A stretch of DNA of 59,987 nt from an uncultured Clostridia bacterium (GTDB taxonomy: Bacteria > Bacillota > Clostridia > TANB77 > CAG-508), in contig CAKPCK010000008.1 of NCBI GenBank assembly GCA_934141555.1, positions 1 to 59,987 of the forward strand, given 5' to 3'. The notes below the pieces were generated by a model. That model did not search any database and was not told the DNA's origin. It was given only the letters and a program-made list of their open reading frames with translations. A program made the position numbers and the translations under genes. How positions within the stretch are numbered: the stretch's first letter is position 1; the number at the start of each line of letters is the position of its first letter. Below, in pieces: positions 44,202 through 51,826 of the stretch.

Positions 44202-45089
44202 ATGGAAAATAGTAAATTGCAAACAATTTCCAAACTTTTTGAAGATAGTGAAATAAGAAGTGTTTGGGATAGCGAGAAAGAAGAATATTACTTTAGTGTG
44301 GTTGATGTTGTTGGAGCATTAACAGAGAGTAAAGAGCCTAGAAAGTATTGGTCAGTATTAAAGTTAAGATTGAAAAAGGAAGGTTCAGAGTTGCCTACAA
44401 ATTGTAGTCAACTGAAATTAAGATCACTTGATGGTAAGTACTATAGTCAAGATGTATTAGATACAAATGGAATATTACGACTAATTGAATCAATACCAAG
44501 CCACAAAGCAGAACCATTAAAACTATGGCTTGCGAAAATGGGAAAGGAAAGAATTGATGAAGTATTTGATCCAGAGCTAGCGATAAATCGTGCAGTTGAT
44601 TATTATAGAAGTCGTGGATATGATGATAATTGGATAAAAACAAGATTAACAGGAGTTGTAGATAGGCATAAATTAACAGATGTATGGAAAGAAAATGGAA
44701 TAAATCAAAATTATGAATATGCAGTATTAACAAATGAAATATACCAAGAATGGTCTGGAATGAAAGCTTCACAATATAAAGAATATAAAGGTATTAGAAA
44801 AGAATCATTAAGAGATAATATGACAGATATTGAAGTAGCATTGACAGATTTAGGAGAAATAGCTACAAGAGAACTTGCTAAAGAGCATAAGCCATATGGG
44901 TTAAAAGAAAATAGAAAGATAGCTAAATTAGGAGGACATGCAGCTAAAGTTGCTAGAGATGATATAGAGAAAAATTTGGGTAAATCAGTTATTAGTAGAA
45001 CAAATGCACTAAACTATAAATATTTAGAGGACAATAAATTATCTAAAGAAAAAATTTTAAAAGACAAAGACGAAAAGAAATTGAAATGA
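44202..45089 (+). CDS. BRO-N domain protein, phage antirepressor type
   Basis: A 295-aa protein. The N-terminal BRO-N domain (about 1-115) shows SVWDSEKEEYYFSVVDVVGAL, PRKYWSVLKLRL and DTNGILRLIESIPSHKAEPLKLWLAKMG. The C-terminal half is conserved in chromosomal relatives: YRSRGYDDNWIKTRLTGV, YKEYKGIRKESLRDNM and the later AKLGGHAAKVARDDIEKNLG. BRO-N proteins are DNA-binding and include phage antirepressors and DinD-like factors. No other phage gene is near, so this is a lone chromosomal copy. The 8-bp palindrome on its promoter suggests regulation by itself or a repressor. Confidence 0.8.
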   Translation: MENSKLQTISKLFEDSEIRSVWDSEKEEYYFSVVDVVGALTESKEPRKYWSVLKLRLKKEGSELPTNCSQLKLRSLDGKYYSQDVLDTNGILRLIESIPSHKAEPLKLWLAKMGKERIDEVFDPELAINRAVDYYRSRGYDDNWIKTRLTGVVDRHKLTDVWKENGINQNYEYAVLTNEIYQEWSGMKASQYKEYKGIRKESLRDNMTDIEVALTDLGEIATRELAKEHKPYGLKENRKIAKLGGHAAKVARDDIEKNLGKSVISRTNALNYKYLEDNKLSKEKILKDKDEKKLK

Positions 45090-45130
45090 TAATATATGAA
45101 TTTTTATTAATTAAAAATTACTAAATTTCC

Positions 45131-45159
45131 TTGACATCTAAGCGATTTGAAGCTATAAT
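45131..45159 (+). promoter_or_regulatory. Promoter of sigH
   Basis: TTGACA (45131-45136), a 17-bp spacer and TATAAT (45154-45159): a full consensus promoter. Confidence 0.9.
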
Positions 45160-45192
45160 GAAAACATCAAAGAAGTGGAGGACACAATATTA

Positions 45193-45837
45193 ATGGAGAA
45201 AAATATGTTTTCAATTAATGAAAATCAATATAAAGAAATGACAGATGAAAAATTAATAGAGAATATAAAACAAGATGACAATATAGCATTAAATTGCCTA
45301 TTAGAAAGATATAATGATGTAGTAAATATGAAAGCAAATAAGTTTTTTATGGTGGGAGCAGAAAGAGAAGATATGGTGCAAGAAGGAATGATTGGGTTAT
45401 ATAAGGCAGTAAAATCATTTGATACAGAAAAGCAAAACTCATTCAAAACATTTGCAAATATGTGTATAGAAAGACAATTAATAACAGCAGTCAAAAATTC
45501 AAATAGACAAAAACATATACCATTAAACTCATCAATATCTTTAAATTCAGCAGCATATGAAGATAATGATGATATGGACAAACTTGAAATTGTTGATTTA
45601 AAAACAGAAGATGATCCATTAGATATAATAGCAAACCAAGAATACTCAAAAACAATAGAGAGAAAAATAAAAGAAAATTTAAGTGATTATGAATTATCAG
45701 TTTTATATGAATATGAAAAAGGACACTCTTATGCAGACATAGCAGAAAAATTAAAAACAAAAGTAAAATCTGTAGATACAGCAATACAAAGAATAAAGAA
45801 AAAAGCAAATAAAATAAAAGAAAGTATAGACTCATAA
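45193..45837 (+). CDS. sigH: Sporulation sigma factor SigH
   Basis: About 214 aa from the ATG at 45193; a GTG at 45175 overlaps the GGAGG site. Region 2 has ALNCLLERYNDVVNMKANKFFMVGAEREDMVQEGMIG with the sigma-H-typical F-MVGAEREDMVQEG stretch, and KTFANMCIERQLITAVK recognises the -10. Region 4 is SDYELSVLYEYEKGHSYADIA followed by VKSVDTAIQRIKKK. In Bacillota SigH acts at the start of sporulation and in competence, upstream of Spo0A-dependent genes. The gene is read from a consensus sigma-A promoter. Confidence 0.9.
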   Translation: MEKNMFSINENQYKEMTDEKLIENIKQDDNIALNCLLERYNDVVNMKANKFFMVGAEREDMVQEGMIGLYKAVKSFDTEKQNSFKTFANMCIERQLITAVKNSNRQKHIPLNSSISLNSAAYEDNDDMDKLEIVDLKTEDDPLDIIANQEYSKTIERKIKENLSDYELSVLYEYEKGHSYADIAEKLKTKVKSVDTAIQRIKKKANKIKESIDS

Positions 45838-45874
45838 CTTCATAAAATATTAAGAAAAAAGTCGAAAAACAAAG

Positions 45875-45908
45875 AAAAAAGTAGCAAGAAGTACTTGCTA
45901 TTTTTTTT
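45875..45908 (+). terminator. Terminator after sigH
   Basis: TAGCAAG (45882-45888) pairs with CTTGCTA (45894-45900), extended by A and T runs. The stem resembles the one at 1276-1310. Confidence 0.85.
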
Positions 45909-46006
45909 AATTTCTTATAAAATATTAATCAAGTGTGTAACAAGAAATATATATAATTTAATTTTGAGTTACATTAAATTTAAGCCTTAAGGAAGGAATG
46001 ATATAA

Positions 46007-47137
46007 ATGAATTTAAGTGAAGAAGAACTTCCAAAAGCATTACAAAAACATGCTAATGAAGAAAAAATAAATGATAATAATAAAAAGATAAAAAAAGAAA
46101 AAAAGTCAAAAAAAATATGGTTAAGAATAATAATAACAATTATAATATTAGGAATACTAGGAATATCAACATTAGCCTTTTTATTATATGGACCATATTC
46201 AGGATTTAGAGAATGGCTAATAACAAGTGCAATGACAACGATGAGACACCAATATTTAGCAACATGGTTTTATAATGATGAAACAATACAGGAAGTGTTG
46301 GATAATAATAAAGTACATGAAACAGATGAGAACACAGATACTTCAATGATAGTTATAAATAAAGAAAAAGAAGAAAAAATACAATATGCAAATGAATATG
46401 AGAGGCAAATCTTAGAAAAAGATCCAGAACATGAGGATTATAAAATAATTAAAATAGAAGGAAAAGGCTATGATGGATATATGGCAGTAATATATGAGCC
46501 ATCAAGAATAAAAACAGTATATACAAGTAAATTAGGAAAAACAGGTGAATATTTGACTAAGATGGCACAAGATAATAATGCACTAATTGCAATAAATGGA
46601 GGAGGTTTTGAAGATCCAAATTATGTAGGAAATGGAGCAATACCTCTTGGAATAACATTTTCAAATGGAAAATTAATAACATCAGAAACATATAGAGGAC
46701 AAGGTGGATTAATAGGATTTACACAAGATGATAAATTAATACTTGGAAAAATGACTGTAGAGCAAGCAAAGAAACAAAAAATTCGTGATGGAGTAACATT
46801 TGGACCATTTTTAATAGTAAATGGAAAAGCATCATCAGTATCTGGAAATGGTGGATGGGGAACAGCACCAAGAACAGCAATAGGACAAAGACAAGATGGA
46901 ATTGTGTTATTCTTAGTTGTAGATGGAAGAACAGTAAAAAGACCAGGTGCAACAATGAAAGACTTAATAGAAATTTTCGAAAGATATGGAGCTTATAATG
47001 CAGCTAACTTAGATGGAGGAACATCTAGTGCAATGGTTGTAAATAATAAAATAATAAATGACCCAGTTGATCAATCAGGGTCTCATAGAACAAGATATAT
47101 TTCAACAGCATTTATATTAACAAAAGAAGGTAATTAA
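46007..47137 (+). CDS. Membrane-anchored phosphodiester glycosidase (NAGPA) family protein
   Basis: A 376-aa protein with a Lys-rich cytoplasmic start, one membrane helix (about residues 38-62) and an extracellular NAGPA/DUF2233 domain from about residue 150. Diagnostic segments are ALIAINGGGFEDP, GVTFGPFLIVNGKAS, APRTAIGQRQDGIVLFLVVDGR and AANLDGGTSSAMV. The family removes sugar caps or cleaves sugar phosphodiesters on cell-surface polymers. In Bacillota it is often linked to wall teichoic acid or exopolysaccharide turnover. The substrate here is unknown. The next gene, cmk, starts 22 bp later. Confidence 0.85.
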   Translation: MNLSEEELPKALQKHANEEKINDNNKKIKKEKKSKKIWLRIIITIIILGILGISTLAFLLYGPYSGFREWLITSAMTTMRHQYLATWFYNDETIQEVLDNNKVHETDENTDTSMIVINKEKEEKIQYANEYERQILEKDPEHEDYKIIKIEGKGYDGYMAVIYEPSRIKTVYTSKLGKTGEYLTKMAQDNNALIAINGGGFEDPNYVGNGAIPLGITFSNGKLITSETYRGQGGLIGFTQDDKLILGKMTVEQAKKQKIRDGVTFGPFLIVNGKASSVSGNGGWGTAPRTAIGQRQDGIVLFLVVDGRTVKRPGATMKDLIEIFERYGAYNAANLDGGTSSAMVVNNKIINDPVDQSGSHRTRYISTAFILTKEGN

Positions 47138-47159
47138 TAAATAAAAAATGGAGGATATA

Positions 47160-47828
47160 ATGGGATTTGTAGTTGCAGTTGATGGACCTGCCGGAAGTGG
47201 AAAAGGAACAATAACAAAAAGAATTGCTAAAGAGATGAATTTAACAAGTATAGATACAGGAGCAATGTATAGAAGTGTTACACTTGCAATGTTAAATGAA
47301 AACATAGCATTAAATGATTTTGAAAAAATATCAAAACTTTTAGATGAAATTAAAATAGAATTTAAAAAAATTAATGGTGAACAAAAAGTATATCTAAATG
47401 GTAAAGATGTATCATTAGAAATTAGAACAAAACCAGTTAATGAAAATGTATCACCTGTTTCAACAATAAAAATCGTAAGAGAAAGATTAGCAAAACTTCA
47501 AAGAGAAATGGCAGAAACAATAGATGTTATAATGGAAGGGAGAGACATTGGAACAAATGTATTTCCAAATGCTAATGTAAAAATCTATTTAGATGCAACA
47601 CCAGAAGAAAGAGCTAGAAGAAGATATTTACAGAATAAAGAAAATGGAATTGAAATGCCATATGAAGAAATACTAGAAAGTGTAAAAAATAGAGATTTTA
47701 TTGATAGTACAAGAGAAATTGCACCATTAAAAAAAGCAGATGATGCAATATATGTTGATTCAAGTAATATGACAATTGATGAAGTTGTTGCAAGTATAGA
47801 AAAAATAATAAGTGAAAAAAGAAAATAG
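47160..47828 (+). CDS. cmk: Cytidylate kinase
   Basis: 222 aa from the ATG at 47160, five bases after GGAGG; an in-frame ATG at 47148 overlaps the site. It phosphorylates CMP and dCMP. The P-loop VDGPAGSGKGTITKRIA, IDTGAMYRSVTLAML, VIMEGRDIGTNVFPNA and the lid RARRRYLQNK are all present. The length is standard. Confidence 0.95.
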   Translation: MGFVVAVDGPAGSGKGTITKRIAKEMNLTSIDTGAMYRSVTLAMLNENIALNDFEKISKLLDEIKIEFKKINGEQKVYLNGKDVSLEIRTKPVNENVSPVSTIKIVRERLAKLQREMAETIDVIMEGRDIGTNVFPNANVKIYLDATPEERARRRYLQNKENGIEMPYEEILESVKNRDFIDSTREIAPLKKADDAIYVDSSNMTIDEVVASIEKIISEKRK

Positions 47829-47843
47829 AATAGGAGTTATAGC

Positions 47844-48398
47844 ATGAAAGAAGAATTTTTAAATTTATTAAGAAGTGTAAAAAGAGAAGGAATTGATGAT
47901 TTGATAAGATTTATTGAAAGTACAGATTTTTTTACAGCACCTGCAAGTACAAGATTTCATGGTGACCATGCTGGTGGACTTGTAGAACATAGCATGAAAG
48001 TATATGAAATATTGCAAGAAAAAGTAAAAACTGCACCAATTGCATTAAATACACCACCAGAAACTTTGATAATAGTACCATTATTACATGATTTGTGTAA
48101 AGCTAATTTTTATAAAATAGATTATAGAAATGCAAAAAATGCTTTAGGGGTATGGGAAAAAGTACCATATTATACAGTTGAAGACACTATACCATACGGT
48201 CATGGTGAAAAATCTGTTATGATGATAACAGAATATATGAAATTAACAAGTGAAGAAAAATATGCAATTCGTTGGCATATGGGATTTACAGAACCAAAAG
48301 AGCAATATGGAACAATAGGATTAGCATATACTAAATATCCATTAGCATTACTTATGTTTGAAGCAGATTTAGAAGCAACATATTTCTTTAATACATAA
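47844..48398 (+). CDS. HD-domain hydrolase
   Basis: A 184-aa protein with HD-superfamily metal ligands: HAGGLVEHSMKVYEI, the paired LLHDLCKANFY, YGHGEKSVMMI and a late Asp in MFEADLEATYF. Similar short HD proteins are common in Clostridia and phages and are often labelled nucleotidohydrolases, without proof. It is 15 bp after cmk, so a role in nucleotide metabolism is possible. It ends at a strong terminator. Confidence 0.8.
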   Translation: MKEEFLNLLRSVKREGIDDLIRFIESTDFFTAPASTRFHGDHAGGLVEHSMKVYEILQEKVKTAPIALNTPPETLIIVPLLHDLCKANFYKIDYRNAKNALGVWEKVPYYTVEDTIPYGHGEKSVMMITEYMKLTSEEKYAIRWHMGFTEPKEQYGTIGLAYTKYPLALLMFEADLEATYFFNT

Positions 48399-48425
48399 AA
48401 AATCGCCAGTTAGGCGATTTTTTTT
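48397..48425. terminator. Bidirectional terminator after the HD gene
   Basis: An 11-bp perfect stem AAAAAATCGCC / GGCGATTTTTT (48397-48407 with 48413-48423), loop AGTTA. Confidence 0.92.
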
Positions 48426-48427
48426 AA

Positions 48428-49549
48428 TTATTTTGCTAAACATTTATCAAGTTCTTCACAAATTGCTTTTTTATCCATTTTTTGACCGATGAAAACAAGT
48501 TTAACCATTCTATCTCCAACTTCTTCATCCCAATCTCTTTCTAAATCAGCATTAGCTTTTCTAAATGCTTGTTGATCTTTTAATGGGAATGTAGCAATCC
48601 ATTCACCAGCCTCGTAAACTCCAGTTTGTTTTCCCGCTTGTTCAAAAACATATGACATTTCATCATCATTCTCAAACCAAACAATACCTTTACATCTAAT
48701 TATATTTCTTGGTAAGGAATTAACAAAGTTATGGAATTTTGATTCAACCAAAGGTTTTCTTCTATAATATACAAAAGTTCCGATTCCATATTCTTCAGTT
48801 TCACCTTCTTCAGCTTCTTCCTCAGTTTTATCTAATTCCTGAGCCCATCCAGCTGAAAGTGAAGCTTTTTCAAAATCAAAAGCTTTTGTGTCCATAATTT
48901 CTCTAAAATCAACATCTGAATAATTTGTTTCTATTATTTTTGCACTTGGTTGTAATTTTTTTACAACAGCTTTAACTTTTGCAAGTTCATCTTTAGAAAG
49001 TTCATCAACTTTATTTAAAATTAAAGTATTACAGAATTCAATTTGTTGAATTAATAAATTTTCAATATCTTCATCATCAATTTCTTCTTTTTCAAGTTCT
49101 TCACCACAATTAAATTCATCTCTTAATCTTAAAGCATCAACAACAGAAACAACATTGTCTAATCTGCAAATTTTAGGTAATCCATATTGTTTTGTAGAAT
49201 CTTGTAAAACAGTTATTGTTTGAGCAATTGGAATAGGTTCACAAATTCCACTAGCTTCTATTAATATATAATCAAAATTTCCCGTTTTTACTAAATCAAC
49301 AATTTGTTGCATTAAATCAACCTTTAAAGTACAACAAATACAACCATTTTGTAAAGGAACAAGGCTATCATTTGTTTCAGTAACAACACCACCTTTTCCT
49401 ATTAAAGATGCATCTATATTTACTTCTCCAATATCATTAACAATTACAGCAACTTTGTAACCTTCTTGATTATTTAAAATATGATTTATAAGAGTTGTTT
49501 TTCCAGCTCCTAAATATCCTGTTAATAATGTAATTGGCACAGTTTTCAT
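48428..49549 (-). CDS. CobW/YjiA-family G3E GTPase, metal chaperone type
   Basis: A 373-aa GTPase. The P-loop LTGYLGAGKTTLINHIL starts near residue 9, the metal-binding motif is GCICCTL, and ILIEASGICEPIPIAQ and LILNKVDELS complete the G motifs. A Glu-rich linker (residues about 245-262) leads to a CobW C-terminal domain with GIVWFENDD. The family inserts or delivers metals such as zinc, cobalt or nickel to target enzymes. No Zur-type box is visible upstream, so the metal is open. It has a GGAGG site and stands alone. Confidence 0.88.
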   Translation of the reverse strand: MKTVPITLLTGYLGAGKTTLINHILNNQEGYKVAVIVNDIGEVNIDASLIGKGGVVTETNDSLVPLQNGCICCTLKVDLMQQIVDLVKTGNFDYILIEASGICEPIPIAQTITVLQDSTKQYGLPKICRLDNVVSVVDALRLRDEFNCGEELEKEEIDDEDIENLLIQQIEFCNTLILNKVDELSKDELAKVKAVVKKLQPSAKIIETNYSDVDFREIMDTKAFDFEKASLSAGWAQELDKTEEEAEEGETEEYGIGTFVYYRRKPLVESKFHNFVNSLPRNIIRCKGIVWFENDDEMSYVFEQAGKQTGVYEAGEWIATFPLKDQQAFRKANADLERDWDEEVGDRMVKLVFIGQKMDKKAICEELDKCLAK

Positions 49550-49696
49550 TTAAAATTCCTCCTTTTTTGGCTTAAACCATTATATTTCGCTTGAATTATA
49601 TCACTTTTTACATATAAATGCTATACTTTTAAAAGATTTTATGATATAATTACTAATATAATTGTGCAAAAAGCACAAGTAGAAAGGATGAACAAG

Positions 49697-50668
49697 ATGA
49701 CACGAGACACACTGGAATTAATTCATGAGGCATATCAGGAGGCATTAGAAAAATCTGCAAATCTGCTGGAAATTGCAGAAAACTTGTATGCAATCCTGAA
49801 TGAATTCGAAATCAACAATGAGGAGGATGCTGTAATCTTTGATTCTTTTTTGGATGGGTTGAGAGGTTGTATTCAGAATCGGCGGAAGACCTTTGAAATC
49901 ACGAATTTGTCAATTTACATTATTAATACAATGATGTACATTGTTCTTTGGCTTAATAGCACGAAGGATATGCATATTGACATTAAGTGGAAGGCGCGTT
50001 GTAAAGCTCTTGAAAGTGAGCTGACAAAACTTATTCGCAAATCTAATAGCGATCTTTCAGCTAATATTCGCGATAGGTTTGGTCTTAAAGGCATTGTTCA
50101 AAACCATTTAGAAGAAGCAGAAATTGAGAAAATCATTTATATGATTTTTGACTGCACTTCTGGTATCTTGGCTGGCAAGAACAGAAAGATGAAGAAAGAT
50201 TTTTCTGATTGGGTTGCAAATAACAAAAATATTATGCCCCTCGATAAGATTATTGTTCAGCAGGTACTCACTATTCCATTTGCAATTGATTTTGTGAAGG
50301 ATTATATCAAAGAGCCTAAGGCAAATGGTTACAAATCTTTGCAATTTACAATGACCGTCCAAATGTATTCTGAGGTTCTTCCTGGCTGTCAGCTTGAAAT
50401 TCAGTTTAAGAGTAGGCAAATGGAAGAGGAAGCAGAACATGGAAAAGCATCACATGATGCATACAAATTGACAGGAGGCCTATCAGAAGAAGAACTTTCT
50501 GAAATCGACAGATACATTAATGAAGTGTTTACTGTTGAAAATTTTGAAAAAGTTCATATCACAGGTTTTACCGGGTATGGAAGCAAAGAAGAAGACATCA
50601 ATGGCATTCACTTTGCGAAAGAATTTGCCGATAGGCGAATTTCGACTACATTAGTTCCAAATAATTAA
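49697..50668 (+). CDS. RelA/SpoT-domain protein, probable small alarmone synthetase, foreign composition
   Basis: 323 aa from the ATG at 49697, eight bases after GAAAGG; upstream in-frame GTG and ATG codons lack spacing. After a helical N-terminal part of about 100 residues comes a RelA/SpoT nucleotidyltransferase domain. It shows RCKALESELTK, which keeps the RxKxxxSxxxK pattern, RDRFGLKGIV, KANGYKSLQF, and LEIQFKSRQMEEEAEHGKASHDAYK with conserved Glu, Gln and the AExGxAxH stretch. Several positions are conservatively changed (His to Gln after GYKSL, RT to KS). No HD hydrolase or TGS domain is present. It may make (p)ppGpp or a related nucleotide. Codon use differs strongly from neighbours, indicating transfer. 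Confidence 0.75.
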   Translation: MTRDTLELIHEAYQEALEKSANLLEIAENLYAILNEFEINNEEDAVIFDSFLDGLRGCIQNRRKTFEITNLSIYIINTMMYIVLWLNSTKDMHIDIKWKARCKALESELTKLIRKSNSDLSANIRDRFGLKGIVQNHLEEAEIEKIIYMIFDCTSGILAGKNRKMKKDFSDWVANNKNIMPLDKIIVQQVLTIPFAIDFVKDYIKEPKANGYKSLQFTMTVQMYSEVLPGCQLEIQFKSRQMEEEAEHGKASHDAYKLTGGLSEEELSEIDRYINEVFTVENFEKVHITGFTGYGSKEEDINGIHFAKEFADRRISTTLVPNN

Positions 50669-50678
50669 CATCCTTGTG

Positions 50679-50714
50679 ATCTCTAGGAAATTATTTCCTA
50701 GGGATTTTTTTTTT
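50679..50714 (+). terminator. Terminator of the RelA/SpoT-domain gene
   Basis: A 12-bp stem (50679-50690 with 50694-50705) with one G-T pair and a long T run. Confidence 0.92.
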
Positions 50715-50721
50715 ATAACTA

Positions 50722-50750
50722 TTGACAATATTTTTTGTTATTGGTATTAT
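50722..50750 (+). promoter_or_regulatory. Promoter of the type VII secretion operon
   Basis: TTGACA (50722-50727), a 17-bp spacer and TATTAT (50745-50750), 54 bp before the first WXG gene. Confidence 0.85.
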
Positions 50751-50804
50751 AGAAATGAAAAATATCATTAATAAATGATAAAAAAATTAAAGGAGGAAAA
50801 AGAT

Positions 50805-51419
50805 ATGGCACAAATAGATCATGTAGATTATGAAGCAATGCCTAGACAAGCAAAACAAATGAGGGAATATGCACTAGAATTAAATAGTGAATTAAGGACA
50901 GCATATTCAAACGTAGGAGAAATGCATAATTCATGGTATGGAATTAGATACAATGAATTAGTAAAAGAGTTTAATGAATTAATACCACAAATAAACGACT
51001 TATTAAAATTAGTTGTTACTGAAATTCCTTTTGCAGTCGAAACAATTGCAAACAATTATGCAAAAGCAGATAAAGGACAAGGAGTAACATCAGCAGAAGA
51101 AACATCTGCAAACAAAGTTGAAAATTTGCCAATAACAAATGATGTAGGAATGAGATTCATGACAGGTGAAGTTGGAAATACACAAAGAGCAGTATCAGAA
51201 AAATTTGAAGCAGCAAAAGAATTAATGAACAAAATTGAATCAGAATATAACAAAGTTGAATGGCAAAGTGAGGCTTCTGAAAGCTTTAAAGCAAGATTCA
51301 CACAATTAAAAACAAACATAATTGCTTCATTTGAGAACATTAATAATGAATTTACAAAATTAATGACACAAACACAACAAGATATTGAAACAACAGAAAA
51401 AGCAAACACAGTTCAATAG
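50805..51419 (+). CDS. Double WXG100-like protein, candidate type VII secretion substrate
   Basis: 204 aa from the ATG at 50805, behind AAAGGAGG; a start at 50775 lacks a site. Two helical hairpins are joined in one chain. The first has the WXG turn W44-Y-G46 in HNSWYGIRYN. The second has W153-Q-S in VEWQSEASESF, a WxG-like turn with Ser for Gly. Between them runs LPITNDVGMRFMTGEVGN. Canonical EsxA-like proteins are single hairpins of about 100 aa acting as dimers, so this could be a covalent dimer. No YxxxD/E tail is evident. It has a 204-aa colinear paralogue at the other end of the operon (59244). Confidence 0.8.
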   Translation: MAQIDHVDYEAMPRQAKQMREYALELNSELRTAYSNVGEMHNSWYGIRYNELVKEFNELIPQINDLLKLVVTEIPFAVETIANNYAKADKGQGVTSAEETSANKVENLPITNDVGMRFMTGEVGNTQRAVSEKFEAAKELMNKIESEYNKVEWQSEASESFKARFTQLKTNIIASFENINNEFTKLMTQTQQDIETTEKANTVQ

Positions 51420-51425
51420 AACTAA

Positions 51426-51495
51426 TAGAAAGCACTATATGTGCTTTCTAAAGCAATATTAACAAATATAGTTTTAGAAAGCATACATATGCTTT
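51426..51495 (+). promoter_or_regulatory. Tandem related hairpins after the first WXG gene
   Basis: TAGAAAGCAC and GTGCTTTCTA (51426-51450) form one 10-bp hairpin, and AAAGCATA with TATGCTTT (51478-51495) another. Both share AGAAAGCA. Neither has a full T run. They may slow, process or partly stop transcription so that the first gene is made in excess over essC. Confidence 0.55.
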
Positions 51496-51523
51496 AAGAA
51501 AACAAATGAAAGGAGAACTTACT

Positions 51524-51811
51524 ATGGAAAGAAAATTTTTACCAATAGGAAGTGTTGTAAAATTAAAAGATGGCAAAAAAAGATTAATGATAACAGGATT
51601 TTTACCAATTGAACAAAAAGAAAATGGAGAAAAAAATGTATGGGATTATAGTGGTTGTCTATACCCAGAAGGAATAATAGTTTCATCAACAAATTATTTA
51701 TTTAATCATTCACAAATAGAAGAAGTACATTTTATTGGACTAGTTGATGAAGAAGAAGAAAAATTTAAAAAGAAACTAAATAATGCAATTGAAGAACTAA
51801 AAAATAAATAG
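51524..51811 (+). CDS. DUF4176 family type VII-associated protein
   Basis: 95 aa from the ATG at 51524, behind AAAGGAG. It shows LPIGSVVKLKDGKKRLMITGF, WDYSGCLYPEGI and then a short linker and an acidic/Lys helix, matching DUF4176, a small family found beside EssC and WXG proteins in Bacillota. Its role is unknown. It is probably a cytoplasmic accessory or chaperone-like part. essC follows 15 bp later. Confidence 0.8.
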   Translation: MERKFLPIGSVVKLKDGKKRLMITGFLPIEQKENGEKNVWDYSGCLYPEGIIVSSTNYLFNHSQIEEVHFIGLVDEEEEKFKKKLNNAIEELKNK

Positions 51812-51826
51812 AGAAAGTGAAAAAAG

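Noticed and set aside
44202..45089. Prophage region around the BRO-type gene
   Set aside because: Neighbours are polC, sigH and housekeeping genes; no integrase, portal, capsid or attachment repeats are visible.
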